Positions 36,444-45,438 of a stretch of 64,000 nucleotides of DNA are shown here, in pieces. The notes beneath the pieces were generated by a model, which was given only the letters and a program-made list of their open reading frames with translations, did no database searches and was not told the origin of the DNA. Made by a program: the position numbers and the translations under genes. Where the stretch lies: NCBI RefSeq assembly GCF_002245695.1, contig NZ_NOII01000001.1:806001-870000 (forward strand). Reading direction: 5' to 3'. Positions within the stretch are counted from its first letter, which is position 1, and every line of letters begins with the position of its first letter. This stretch comes from Fictibacillus aquaticus (GTDB lineage Bacteria; Bacillota; Bacilli; Bacillales; Fictibacillaceae).

Positions 36444-36839
36444 ATGAGCAGAAAATGGTTACTTACAGGTGCAGTTCTTTTTTTAACAGCCGTTCTTCTT
36501 CCATCTGAGAAGGCGTTTGCGTTCGGATTTGAGGCAAAGTCGCAAGGAGAACGTATTGGTGCGGTTGCTTTTGGAATTGTTCTTCTTATCATCATGCTTT
36601 TTGCGGTATACAAAGCGTTTACCCGTTCCTTTTTTAACGGTTTTGTAGCTGCGATTGGCTTTTTCTTGAGTGTAGATACAGTGGTGTTTCACTGGATTTT
36701 CCAGCTGCACCGCATAACAAAAGGACCCGAAGCAAATATACTTGAGCCCATATTTGTAGTGATTGGCGCCATATTTATCTGGTACGGTGTAAGATCTGAG
36801 AAAAAGATTAGTCGTCCTTCCTCTCACTCTTCACAATAA
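36444..36839 (+). CDS. Small membrane protein (DUF2243-like)
   Basis: 131 aa from the ATG at 36444, with GAGGG upstream. It has an N-terminal hydrophobic segment and three further membrane helices; the block VDTVVFHWIFQLHRITKGPEA recalls the DUF2243 family. Function unknown. Its last 32 bases overlap the end of the convergent amidase gene. Confidence 0.6.
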   Translation: MSRKWLLTGAVLFLTAVLLPSEKAFAFGFEAKSQGERIGAVAFGIVLLIIMLFAVYKAFTRSFFNGFVAAIGFFLSVDTVVFHWIFQLHRITKGPEANILEPIFVVIGAIFIWYGVRSEKKISRPSSHSSQ

Positions 36840-37938
36840 CATCAAAGCCTGCCTTTTTTGCCTTTTCTGCAAGTGCAATAGCGTTCTCTTCAGAGGAAAA
36901 CGCACCAAGCTGGACTTTGTACACAAAGTCTGATGCAGGCACTTGAGCTCTTGGGGTCGGCTTGCGTGCTCTTTGCGCTTTTTCATCAAGTGCTTTTTGA
37001 AGTTCTTTTTTTGTTTCGGTGCCTGCAACCCCATCAGCTGCGATGCTCCGTTTCCCCTGAAACTCGCGGACAGCTTTTTCTGTCAATTCTCCAAAAATGC
37101 CATCGGCTGCGCCAGCTTTAAACCCAAGAGCGTTCAGCTTGCTCTGCAGATTTCTGACATCTTCTCCGATGCTCCCCCTTTTAAGAATTCTTTCATTGCT
37201 TCTTGCTTCAAGTGCTCTTTGAATCGCTCCAACCGTCTGTGGACCAGCTTTCCCGTCAACCGTAATCCTGTAAGACCGTTGAAATGTGCGGACTGCTGTT
37301 TCAGTCTGCAGTCCAAATATCCCGTCGATCTTGGATTTATAAAACCCTAAATCAGCAAGATCTTCTTGAAGTTTGCGGACACTAATCCCCTTGTCGCCTT
37401 TCGTTAATAAGCTCATCAGCTTTTCTTCAGCTTTCACCCTTTCCAGTTGCTCTTTCACATCTGTGATAAAGCCTGTAAACGTTTTCCCATAACGCTTAAA
37501 TGCGTTAATTGGATCTGTACGCCTGGATGGATCGATCTGAAAATGGCCTTTAATCTGCAGTTCAGGGTTCCAGTTATATTGCCTGCATAAGTACGCAAAA
37601 TACCAGACATACCTTTCATATGCCTCTTCAAACTTTATATTTCCACCCCAGCACAGTTCGACCCCGGCGGCCCACTCATTTGCATCAGAAACATTCTGCC
37701 TCACGTGATATGCTTTTTCATTCAGCGGAATGATAACAAGTATGTCTTGATCATCAATAAAAACATGTGCAGAAGAACTTAAGTTTCTGCTGTTAAAATA
37801 ACGGTAATTGTCCATGGCAGATGAACCTGGATTGCCAGTATCATGAGCGACACTGTATCGCGGAATGCGGTTTCCGCCTGGTCTCTGGCCCCATTTCGAA
37901 TCAATGTACATGTTCGTAATAGGATATTTCAATCCCAA
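36808..37938 (-). CDS. N-acetylmuramoyl-L-alanine amidase with PG-binding and SPOR domains
   Basis: 376 aa from the TTG at 37938, six bases after GGAGGTG. An amidase_2 (T7-lysozyme-like) domain (residues about 1-150) has a zinc-ligand His in VAHDTGN and a second in IKGHFQIDPS, the latter with the R-R-T-D-P end. Two peptidoglycan-binding domains follow (about 160-225 and 235-300; KLQEDLADLGFYKSKIDGIFG and NLQSKLNALGFKAGAADGIFG), then a SPOR domain (about 340-376). No signal peptide is seen, a property shared with prophage and mother-cell lysis enzymes, but no phage genes surround it. It cleaves the amide bond between muramic acid and the stem peptide. Confidence 0.85.
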   Translation of the reverse strand: MGLKYPITNMYIDSKWGQRPGGNRIPRYSVAHDTGNPGSSAMDNYRYFNSRNLSSSAHVFIDDQDILVIIPLNEKAYHVRQNVSDANEWAAGVELCWGGNIKFEEAYERYVWYFAYLCRQYNWNPELQIKGHFQIDPSRRTDPINAFKRYGKTFTGFITDVKEQLERVKAEEKLMSLLTKGDKGISVRKLQEDLADLGFYKSKIDGIFGLQTETAVRTFQRSYRITVDGKAGPQTVGAIQRALEARSNERILKRGSIGEDVRNLQSKLNALGFKAGAADGIFGELTEKAVREFQGKRSIAADGVAGTETKKELQKALDEKAQRARKPTPRAQVPASDFVYKVQLGAFSSEENAIALAEKAKKAGFDVIVKSERKDD

Positions 37939-37976
37939 TATCAACACCTCCATATTGGTTTACTGTATTGTATGAA

Positions 37977-38010
37977 AAAGAGACAAGCATGCTTGTACAC
38001 TTGTCTCTTT
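37977..38010. terminator. Hairpin in the amidase leader
   Basis: AAAGAGACAAG (37977-37987) and CTTGTCTCTTT (38000-38010), with an alternative palindrome ACAAGCATGCTTGT sharing its left arm. On the minus strand it ends in TTTTT directly before the ribosome binding site of the amidase gene, so it could act as an attenuator. Confidence 0.6.
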
Positions 38011-38160
38011 CTCTAGTAAATAGGCTGCATCACGAAAAAAGAGTCTTTAAACACTCTAAAAATTATGTTGTTTCTATAAAAATAAACAGATCGGTTAGTT
38101 ATCTCTGAACCAGCAAAAGTCTCATACCTTTTGCTTCAATCAACATTATCAGCAGTTCAA

Positions 38161-38203
38161 AAAAAAAAACCAGCTTCAGCAGCGTTAAGCTGAGAAGCTG
38201 GTT
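38161..38203 (-). terminator. Terminator of the 34-residue ORF
   Basis: Minus-strand AACCAGCTTC...GAAGCTGGTT with an inner AGCTTA/TAACGCT stem part and a run of nine T after it. It lies about 28 bases past the stop codon of the small ORF. Confidence 0.8.
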
Positions 38204-38230
38204 CTATACTTGATATGTAAAAAATAAAAA

Positions 38231-38335
38231 TTAAAATCCAGGCTGTGCTTTTGTGACTATGACATATACCCAATACAGCACACCGATAAGAAAACCGCCG
38301 CCCAGCAGTAGAAAGAACAAAGTAGAATTTTTCAT
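38231..38335 (-). CDS. 34-residue membrane protein
   Basis: An ATG at 38333-38335, with GAGGTC eight bases upstream, opens a 34-codon frame that ends in TAA. The product is one membrane helix with a short polar tail: MKNSTLFFLLLGGGFLIG..., then VLYWVYVIVTKAQPGF. Its own ribosome binding site and strong terminator support expression. Small single-helix proteins like this are common in Bacillaceae; function unknown. Confidence 0.65.
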   Translation of the reverse strand: MKNSTLFFLLLGGGFLIGVLYWVYVIVTKAQPGF

Positions 38336-38427
38336 TTTTTTGATGACCTCAAATCATTATTCTTTTTTTCATTTAAAGATTATCATATAATGGAGAATAC
38401 AACAAAGGACAAGGATGTTTAAAATCG

Positions 38428-38850
38428 ATGGGAAACCAAAACCGAACAGATTTAACCAATGAGCTGGAGCGCAGCTTCCGCACCGTCTTCCGTACGTTCC
38501 GAAAAGAAGTGAACGATCTATTTGTAGATTATATTCCAGGCAATGAATTTGCTGTGCTTAAGGCTCTATATGATAACAGCCCTCTTATGGCTTCTGAAAT
38601 TGCGGCTGAGATTAAAGTGTCATCAAGCCACATTACGGCTGTAACGGATCGTCTCGTAAAGAAGGATTTAATCGTAAGAACACGTTCTGAAGAGGATCGC
38701 AGGATCGTCAATCTTGAAATCACCCAAAAAGGAAAGTCTGTGGCGCAGAAAATGGAGGATATCAAGCACCAGTACTTTACCGAAAAGTTTAATAGGCTTA
38801 CATCGGAAGAAATGAAAGCAATGAATGTCCTTTTTAACAAGCTGCTGTAA
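38428..38850 (+). CDS. MarR-family transcription regulator
   Basis: 140 aa winged-helix repressor. Family marks are the recognition helix region SEIAAEIKVSSSHITAVTDRLVKKDLIVRTRSEEDRRIVNLEIT. MarR proteins usually repress a neighbouring exporter and release DNA on binding a phenolic or other ligand. The MFS exporter starts 69 bases downstream on the same strand, so a two-gene unit with autoregulation is likely. No palindromic operator was clear by eye. Confidence 0.88.
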   Translation: MGNQNRTDLTNELERSFRTVFRTFRKEVNDLFVDYIPGNEFAVLKALYDNSPLMASEIAAEIKVSSSHITAVTDRLVKKDLIVRTRSEEDRRIVNLEITQKGKSVAQKMEDIKHQYFTEKFNRLTSEEMKAMNVLFNKLL

Positions 38851-38919
38851 TGGCAGTTCATTTTTTGCACACATACTTCACTTTGTTAACTATTTATATT
38901 GTGAATGGAGGTTACATTT

Positions 38920-40536
38920 ATGGAACATATTGATAAAAGAAAAAAAATAGTCATCATGTTTTCAATCATGGCAGCATTATTGTTTGCTGCGTTAAACCAG
39001 ACTATTGTCGGCACAGCGCTTCCTACAATCATTTCTGAGCTTGGCGGCATTGAATATTTCAGCTGGGTATTCACCATTTTCATGCTTGCTTCAAGCATTA
39101 CAGCTGTCCTCGTCGGACGTCTTTCAGATACTTACGGAAGAAAGCCATTCATCCTTATCGGTATCGGTATTTTCAGCATCGGCTCTTTTCTGTGCGGGAT
39201 ATCTGACACCATCATTCAGCTTATTTTATACCGTGCGATCCAAGGCTTTGGCGGCGGTATGATCATGTCTACTTCATTTACCGCTGTAGGTGACCTGTTT
39301 TCTCCGAGAGAACGAGGCAAATGGCAGGGGCTATTGAGCAGTGTTTTCGGATTGGCAAGTGTATTCGGTCCGACACTTGGAGGATATATCGTTGATCATT
39401 ACGATTGGCACTGGGTATTCTGGATTTTCCTTCCGTTTGGAATTGTTGCATTTCTCATGATTCTCATCCTTTTTCCAACAGTGGAAAAGCAATCAAAGGA
39501 GCCTGTCGACTATTTAGGTTCTTTATTCATCACTTTAACGATTGTTCCGCTTCTTCTATCTTTTACGTGGGCCGGAAAGCAATACGACTGGGTCTCACCT
39601 CAGATTATCGGATTGTTTGCAGTCTCGCTTATTGCTCTCGCTGTCTTTATCAGCATTGAAAAAAAAGCAAAAAGCCCCGTACTGCCGCTTGAAATGTTCA
39701 AAACAAAGGTATTTACCGTATCCAACATTATCGGCTTCTTTCTTGGAGCAGGCATGTTCGGTTCCATCATGTACATGCCGATGTTCATACAAGGTGTAAT
39801 GGGAACGTCTGCGACCAAATCAGGCTTTGTTATGATGCCGATGACCCTTAGCATGGTTGCAGGGAGTGCGATCAGCGGCCAGCTGATCACGAAGACAGGA
39901 AAATATAAAAAACTGGCGCTGTTTGGACTTCTCGTCATGATTACGGGCATGATCAGCATGTTTTTCATGGATACAGGAACGACGAATACAACAGCAGTGC
40001 TGAACATGATTCTCGTCGGTGCCGGGCTTGGGATCAGCTTCCCTATCTTTACTTTAACCGTACAAAACGCGGTAGCGCATAGACTGCTAGGAACAGCTAC
40101 TTCCTCTGTCCAGCTTTTCAGGCAGCTTGGCGGTACAATTGGCGTTGCGATAATGGGAAGCATCATGAATGCCAGGATGAAGGATTATTTTGCAGAAGAA
40201 TCGGCTAAGCTTTCAGTAAACACCGAAACTGCACCTCTAATGCAAAAACTTGCCGGGACGCTTTCTGATCCTCAAGTACTTTTAAACCATGAAGCGCTAA
40301 AGGCTATTCAAGGAAAAATTCCTCCGTCCATGATGGAAATGTTCAACAGCATGCTGCACTTGCTTCGTGAATCTTTAAGCTATGCGTTGAGCGGTGTTTT
40401 TTTAACCGGTGCTTGTGTGATCGGATTCGCTTGGATTCTTACATTATTCTTCCTAGATGAGATACCGCTGCGAAAGACAAATAAAACGGAATCTGAAGAA
40501 ACAACCGGAGAGCTTTCTGCGGCTGCTAAAGAATAA
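38920..40536 (+). CDS. MDR-type MFS transporter (DHA2, 14 helices)
   Basis: 538 aa from the ATG at 38920, eight bases after GGAGG; the ATG at 38905 overlaps that site. It has the EmrB/QacA layout: motif LNQTIVGTALPTI in helix 1, GRLSDTYGRKP between helices 2 and 3, and motif C-like GPTLGGYIVDHYDWHWVFWIF near helix 5. About 14 helices and a C-terminal amphipathic tail. It is a proton-driven drug or toxic-compound exporter, probably under the MarR gene just upstream. Confidence 0.9.
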   Translation: MEHIDKRKKIVIMFSIMAALLFAALNQTIVGTALPTIISELGGIEYFSWVFTIFMLASSITAVLVGRLSDTYGRKPFILIGIGIFSIGSFLCGISDTIIQLILYRAIQGFGGGMIMSTSFTAVGDLFSPRERGKWQGLLSSVFGLASVFGPTLGGYIVDHYDWHWVFWIFLPFGIVAFLMILILFPTVEKQSKEPVDYLGSLFITLTIVPLLLSFTWAGKQYDWVSPQIIGLFAVSLIALAVFISIEKKAKSPVLPLEMFKTKVFTVSNIIGFFLGAGMFGSIMYMPMFIQGVMGTSATKSGFVMMPMTLSMVAGSAISGQLITKTGKYKKLALFGLLVMITGMISMFFMDTGTTNTTAVLNMILVGAGLGISFPIFTLTVQNAVAHRLLGTATSSVQLFRQLGGTIGVAIMGSIMNARMKDYFAEESAKLSVNTETAPLMQKLAGTLSDPQVLLNHEALKAIQGKIPPSMMEMFNSMLHLLRESLSYALSGVFLTGACVIGFAWILTLFFLDEIPLRKTNKTESEETTGELSAAAKE

Positions 40537-40615
40537 AAACACATATTAATTTTAAAATTAGGTTAGCTGACGTGAAAAATCGCATCTTTGTAAAAGTTAT
40601 ACTTCCTTATCGTTA

Positions 40616-40656
40616 AAAAAGCCTGTACGTCATGATCGACGCACAGGCTTTTTCAT
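40616..40656. terminator. Terminator between MFS exporter and SLH protease
   Basis: AAAAAAGCCTGT...ACAGGCTTTTT with inner ACGTC/CGACG pairing. It is bidirectional and serves both converging genes. Confidence 0.85.
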
Positions 40657-43128
40657 TTATTGCATAAATGCTTGATAAAAGCGGTTAGCTGCGACCGCAT
40701 ATTCCCCGCGTAATATATTGGCTGATGGCCTGAATTCGGCATGCAGCACAGGCTCGAGATCATAAGGTCCTTGAACCACTTTAAAGTATGCATTGAGCAG
40801 GTTTAGATCAAGTGCAACCTGGACGTAACCTCTTAGGTGCGCCGGTACATTGGCTGCGTCATCAATCTTCACCCGTTCATCCCCTGACTGAACAGTAAGA
40901 GGATCCGCCGCTTTACTGAGCGCAAGACTTTCCAATCCAAGGCTTTGAACAAATGAATAGGCTAGTTCTGCTCTTGAAACTGTTCCCGATGGAGCAAATT
41001 TCCCGTCAGTTTTTAAGAGCATTACCCCTTTTTGAATCTGCTTTCCATCTCGCAAAGCTCCGCCCCTTAAAGTGACTGCCTGGGCGAACGGACGATCGGC
41101 TGCTGGAACATCTGGAAGTGAAGATGCTTTTACAGCCTGCCGAATCTCTGCCCCGGACAAAAGATAACGCGCAAGTTCAATTCTTGTGAGCAGCTGATTC
41201 GGTTTGAATGTCCCGTCACTGTAGCCGTCAACTAGCCTCTCACTAACAGCTGTCTGGATGGCTGCTTCTGCAGGGTGTCCAGCAATATCCTTTAATCCTG
41301 TAAATCCTCCAGCTGTTTTGAATGTGATACTTCCTTTTAATTCCTCTGGAAGGCTTACTCCTGATGTAGGATTATTTTCATCTCCCCGCAAGCCTCTTAC
41401 CTCGGCTTTCCATTCTCCAGCAACTGGTGAATCCACGACTACAGTCCGCGTATATTCCAGCGGAAACAGCAGGGAAACGCCAGAGCTGTACTCGGTGCCA
41501 TCAGGTGAAACAAGTACGAGGTTAATCGGATTTCCTGTCTCCCCATCTATTCCTTCTCCGTTCACCTTAGCAGAAAGGCTGGCTACACCTGTAGGCACCT
41601 GAAATACATGCTTATTTTCAGATGTTAGCTTTACCGGATCGTAAGTAAGAGTGAAATTGCTTGATGCTTCGTTAATACTTGCAGAACTGTTGAACGTTCG
41701 CAAAGCGTTCACTGTTTTTCCGTATTCCGTTCCGTTCAATACATTATCAATAGCCGCATAAGCATTGACATATCCTGCACCACTTTCCCACGTCTCCATC
41801 CCTGGTATGTTAGTTGCCGTTTTTCTCAAAATATTTTTAATCTGGTCAGGAGACAGTCTCGGGTTCGCTTCAAGGAGAAGTGCAGCAATACCAGCAACAT
41901 GAGGTGTCGCCATTGATGTACCGCTCATGGTCGTATAATACGGAAGATAAGCGGGTTCAATTCCGCTTGCATCATCAACTGCACCAAGAGAAGAGACTGG
42001 CGCGATAACTCTTGTTGAAACTATGTTTACACCTGGAGCTGTTAAGGATGGTTCATCATTCCATGTCCATGTTTTGCCGTCCATATTAAACGTACCGCCT
42101 GCATTCTTCTTTCCTCTCGACGAGAATTCTGCAAGCTTTCCTGATTTTTCTCCTGCTGCTACTGAAATGACCCATGGCGCTTTTGCATAAGGATTATGTG
42201 TATCTTCTCCTGGCCCTTCATTTCCGGCTGCAAACAGGACTGTTATCCCCCTGTCGTAAGCAGCTTTACTGGCAATGTTAATAGGATGCTCCGGTTCAAA
42301 ATCTCCCGTTGATCCCCAAGAGTTCGTGATGACACGTATATTGTATTTTGATTGGTGTGTAATCGCATAATCAAATCCTCCGATTCCATCAAGAACGAAA
42401 AGTGCTGCCCCTGAACCGTAGCCTATCAAATCAGCCCCTGGCGCTGCGCCTTCATACTTCCCGCGGGACATCGCCCCTGTTCCTCCGACAGTACCTGCTA
42501 CATGTGTTCCATGCCCGGAGTTCGTATCGGTGTTTGGAACGTTTTCTGCATAACTGATTGGAAGGATGCCAGAAATAGAATGCAGATTAGTAGAAGCCAT
42601 GACATTTTGTACAAGGTTCTTCCCGAGTTCATGGTCTTTATGTGTTCCGTCAACACCGCTGTCATTGACCACAACTCCGATTCCTTTTCCAGTGAGGGGA
42701 ATTCCGCCGTTCGCTGCCGTAAATGCAGTGTCCGTACGTGCTTTGTCCACACCAGTGATTTCTGTTGCATCAGCATTATAATAAGTTAGTTTTTCATTCA
42801 GAAAAATTGAGTAGACACCAGGTTCTTCTGCAAGCTTCTCAATTTGTTCCTTCGTTGCAACTATTCCTGCCATCGGCAGAGATTGAAGCAGCACAGCATC
42901 TTGAATGCCGGCATGAGATAATACATTTTTTGCAGATTCCTGAACCCAGTCTTTTGCTTTAAAGGTTACCACTGCGTTAATCGGACCGGATGATGAACGA
43001 AGCTTCTCCTGCAGTGTTTTTCCGATAACCGCTTGACCTTCCGCTGCTGCCTTTTCATCTGGACTGAGAAAGTTGAACGCAGAAATTAATAATACTAAAG
43101 CAGTGAAAATTTTCAGCACCTTTTTCAT
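40657..43128 (-). CDS. Surface subtilase (S8) with SLH domains
   Basis: 823 aa. It has a signal peptide (residues 1-30, cut near AAAEG), an inhibitor-like propeptide (about 45-115), and an S8 catalytic domain with the triad Asp156 (VVNDSGVDG), His206 (SGHGTHVAG) and Ser405 (SGTSMATPH), plus oxyanion Asn303 (AAGNEGP). A beta-rich part (about 480-620) follows, then three SLH-like repeats (LKDIAGHPAEAAIQTAVSE..., VDGYSDGTFKPNQ, LTRIELARYLL). SLH repeats hold proteins on cell-wall polymer, so it should stay on the cell surface. It lies 38 bases downstream of a related subtilase without SLH repeats. Confidence 0.9.
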   Translation of the reverse strand: MKKVLKIFTALVLLISAFNFLSPDEKAAAEGQAVIGKTLQEKLRSSSGPINAVVTFKAKDWVQESAKNVLSHAGIQDAVLLQSLPMAGIVATKEQIEKLAEEPGVYSIFLNEKLTYYNADATEITGVDKARTDTAFTAANGGIPLTGKGIGVVVNDSGVDGTHKDHELGKNLVQNVMASTNLHSISGILPISYAENVPNTDTNSGHGTHVAGTVGGTGAMSRGKYEGAAPGADLIGYGSGAALFVLDGIGGFDYAITHQSKYNIRVITNSWGSTGDFEPEHPINIASKAAYDRGITVLFAAGNEGPGEDTHNPYAKAPWVISVAAGEKSGKLAEFSSRGKKNAGGTFNMDGKTWTWNDEPSLTAPGVNIVSTRVIAPVSSLGAVDDASGIEPAYLPYYTTMSGTSMATPHVAGIAALLLEANPRLSPDQIKNILRKTATNIPGMETWESGAGYVNAYAAIDNVLNGTEYGKTVNALRTFNSSASINEASSNFTLTYDPVKLTSENKHVFQVPTGVASLSAKVNGEGIDGETGNPINLVLVSPDGTEYSSGVSLLFPLEYTRTVVVDSPVAGEWKAEVRGLRGDENNPTSGVSLPEELKGSITFKTAGGFTGLKDIAGHPAEAAIQTAVSERLVDGYSDGTFKPNQLLTRIELARYLLSGAEIRQAVKASSLPDVPAADRPFAQAVTLRGGALRDGKQIQKGVMLLKTDGKFAPSGTVSRAELAYSFVQSLGLESLALSKAADPLTVQSGDERVKIDDAANVPAHLRGYVQVALDLNLLNAYFKVVQGPYDLEPVLHAEFRPSANILRGEYAVAANRFYQAFMQ

Positions 43129-43166
43129 TAGGCAATGCCCCTCTCTTCTTTTAATAAAATATAAGA

Positions 43167-44579
43167 TTACTTGCCGAACAACGCCATTCCGACTGCTTTA
43201 TATGCATTTATATAGCCTGCTCCCGTTTCGAACGGAGAATAGCCTTCCATAGGGGTAGCTGAATCGATTAATAGTTGCCGGATTTCCTGAGTACTTAAAT
43301 AAGGATTGGCATCCAGCATCAATGCAGCCACACCAGCTGCATGTGGTGCCGCCATTGATGTGCCGCTCAATGTTGTGTAATACGGCACATATGCCGTGTC
43401 TATTGTCTGAATATCTTTAGCAGAGGAGAGCACACCAACCGGTGAAACGGTCCTGGTAGAAACGATATCCTTGCCTGGGGCCGTGAGTACCGGTTCATCC
43501 TTCCACAGCCACTCATTGCCGCTCACAAATGCAGTGCCTCTGCCTCCCGCTTTGCCCCGAGAAGAAAAATCGGCAAGGCGCCCAGCTTTGTCACCAGCTG
43601 CAACGGTCACTACCCATGGTGCTTTTTTATAATTACCAGTGATCGTATCGGCTGTCGGACCTGAGTTTCCTGCTGAGAAAACAGTCAGGATGTTACGGTC
43701 ATACAATGCTTTTGTGGCAACATTTACCGGGTTTTCAGGATCAAACGGTGTTCCCATATCTCCTGTGTCACCCCAGGAATTCGTAATGATACGGATTCCG
43801 TACTGAGCCTGATGCGTGAGTGCATAATCAAAGCCTCCAAGCGTATCAATTATCGCAACCGCAGCTCCCGACCCATATCCGATAAGGCTGGCTCCAGGAG
43901 CGACCCCTTCGTACTTCCCGGCTGACATCGCACCCGTTCCTCCCACGATTCCTGCAACGTGGGTACCGTGTCCGGAACTGTTGTCAGTGGATGGTACGTT
44001 TTCGGCATATTGTACTGGCAGAAATTCTGAAAGCCCATGAAGGTTAATTTGTCCAGTGACGTTTTGGATTAAGTTTTCACCCAACTTGTGGTCCTTATGA
44101 GTGCCGTCAACACCGCTATCGTTGATGACCACTCCAATGCCTTTTCCTGATACCGGAAGACCGCCGTTCGCACTGCGATACTCATTATCAACTCTTGTCT
44201 TGTCAACACCTGTCAAGTCAGTCGCATCGTTGTTGTCATATGCCAGAGGGGCATTATAATAGACAGATCGTACTGCAGTCAGCTCTGAAAGGCTTTTTAA
44301 TTCACTTTTGGTCACGAACACCCCGGCCATTGGCAGACTTTTCAGCAAAACACCTCCGTCAATTCCCGCTTTTTTCAGCAACTCGGCTTTTTCACTGAAA
44401 GGGAGTACTTCGTCGAATGTAACGATGGCTTCTGCTGCGCTGTTTTCTTCTAGTTTCATGAGCAGTCTTTCGTCGATCATAACCATCATTTCCTCACCTG
44501 CAGCAGAATCTGGCTGCTGCAGAGGAACCATTAACCCGGCAATCAAAAAGCCAGATAAAATCAATCTTTTAAATCCCAA
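43167..44579 (-). CDS. Secreted subtilase (S8), paralogue without SLH domains
   Basis: 470 aa. It has a signal peptide (residues 1-28), a propeptide (about 45-110) and a catalytic domain with Asp154 (VINDSGVDG), His204 (SGHGTHVAG), AGNSGP and a Ser in SGTSMAAPHAAG. It is strongly alike to the downstream protease through the propeptide and catalytic domain (shared ATDLTGVDKTR, GTHKDHKLGENLIQNV and NAYKA end), but stops at the end of the domain. A duplication followed by loss or gain of the surface-binding tail is the simplest history. It is the first of the pair; the ATG is weakly preceded by GGAGGCGGG. Confidence 0.9.
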   Translation of the reverse strand: MGFKRLILSGFLIAGLMVPLQQPDSAAGEEMMVMIDERLLMKLEENSAAEAIVTFDEVLPFSEKAELLKKAGIDGGVLLKSLPMAGVFVTKSELKSLSELTAVRSVYYNAPLAYDNNDATDLTGVDKTRVDNEYRSANGGLPVSGKGIGVVINDSGVDGTHKDHKLGENLIQNVTGQINLHGLSEFLPVQYAENVPSTDNSSGHGTHVAGIVGGTGAMSAGKYEGVAPGASLIGYGSGAAVAIIDTLGGFDYALTHQAQYGIRIITNSWGDTGDMGTPFDPENPVNVATKALYDRNILTVFSAGNSGPTADTITGNYKKAPWVVTVAAGDKAGRLADFSSRGKAGGRGTAFVSGNEWLWKDEPVLTAPGKDIVSTRTVSPVGVLSSAKDIQTIDTAYVPYYTTLSGTSMAAPHAAGVAALMLDANPYLSTQEIRQLLIDSATPMEGYSPFETGAGYINAYKAVGMALFGK

Positions 44580-44749
44580 TCAACCCGCCTCCTTTTTCAG
44601 AATTTTCATTATTTGTAAATGATTATCCCCTTTTTTAAAGACCTCTAATATTCCCAGTAAGTAATAAATTGCATAAGCCTTTTGTTTTATCTTTTTATAG
44701 GGATTTGGCAGAAGGCGCAGCGGCTTCTACAGCAAAGGAATTAGATGTA

Positions 44750-44790
44750 AAAAAGCCCCTCTGAACAAAAACTTGTTCAAAAGGACTTTT
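44750..44790 (-). terminator. Terminator of the response-regulator gene
   Basis: Minus-strand AGTCCTTTTGAAC pairs with GTTCAGAGGGGCT using several G-U pairs, followed by six T. Wobble pairs on this strand only show its orientation. Confidence 0.75.
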
Positions 44791-44796
44791 GATTGA

Positions 44797-45438
44797 TTAT
44801 GACATAGGCACCATCTGGTTTTGCACGGCGTAAATGACAGCTTGCGAACGGCTTTTAACGTTAAGCTTTTTAAATATTTTGCTGACATGAATTTTGACTG
44901 TTTTGTCGCTGATAAACAATTTTTCGGCTATTTCCTTGTTGCTGAGACCTTCCACCAAACCAAGCAGCACTTCATGTTCTCTGTCAGTCAGATCAGTCTC
45001 TTCTCTCTTTACTTTCGACGACTGGAGATGGATGTTCACCAGTTTCTTCGTCATACTTGGTGTGAGGATAGATTCTCCCCTGTAAACAGCTTTTACCGCC
45101 TCGACGACTTGCTCGGATGGAGAATCCTTCAAAAGGTATCCGTCTGCTCCTGCTTTTAATGCCGATAGCAGATACTCATCATGATTATACATAGTCAGCA
45201 CAAGCACCTTTGTGTCCGGGTACTTTCTTTTGAGCACCTCTGCCGCCTCGACACCATTCATACCTGGAAGATTAATATCCATGATAACAACATCCGGCAG
45301 CACTGCGGGCATCTGTTTAATCGCATCTTCAGCTGAAATCGCTTCTCCCGCAACATGCATGTCTTCTTCGAGAGCGAATATCGTCTTTAATCCGTCACGC
45401 AATATAGCATGATCATCAACAATCATGATCGATATCAT
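44797..45438 (-). CDS. NarL/LuxR-family response regulator
   Basis: 213 aa from the ATG at 45438, with AAGGAGG about nine bases upstream; longer frames lack a site. The receiver domain has [11 protein letters not shown], phospho-acceptor Asp in [13 protein letters not shown], the Lys in LLKDSP and an output helix-turn-helix [44 protein letters not shown]. It overlaps its sensor kinase gene by 23 bases. Target genes are unknown; the adjacent protease genes are candidates by position only. Confidence 0.93.
   Translation of the reverse strand: MISIMIVDDHAILRDGLKTIFALEEDMHVAGEAISAEDAIKQMPAVLPDVVIMDINLPGMNGVEAAEVLKRKYPDTKVLVLTMYNHDEYLLSALKAGADGYLLKDSPSEQVVEAVKAVYRGESILTPSMTKKLVNIHLQSSKVKREETDLTDREHEVLLGLVEGLSNKEIAEKLFISDKTVKIHVSKIFKKLNVKSRSQAVIYAVQNQMVPMS

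Noticed and set aside
36808-37938. Amidase gene as a sign of a prophage
   Set aside because: No holin, tail, integrase or repressor genes are near, and the SPOR domain is more usual in cellular enzymes.
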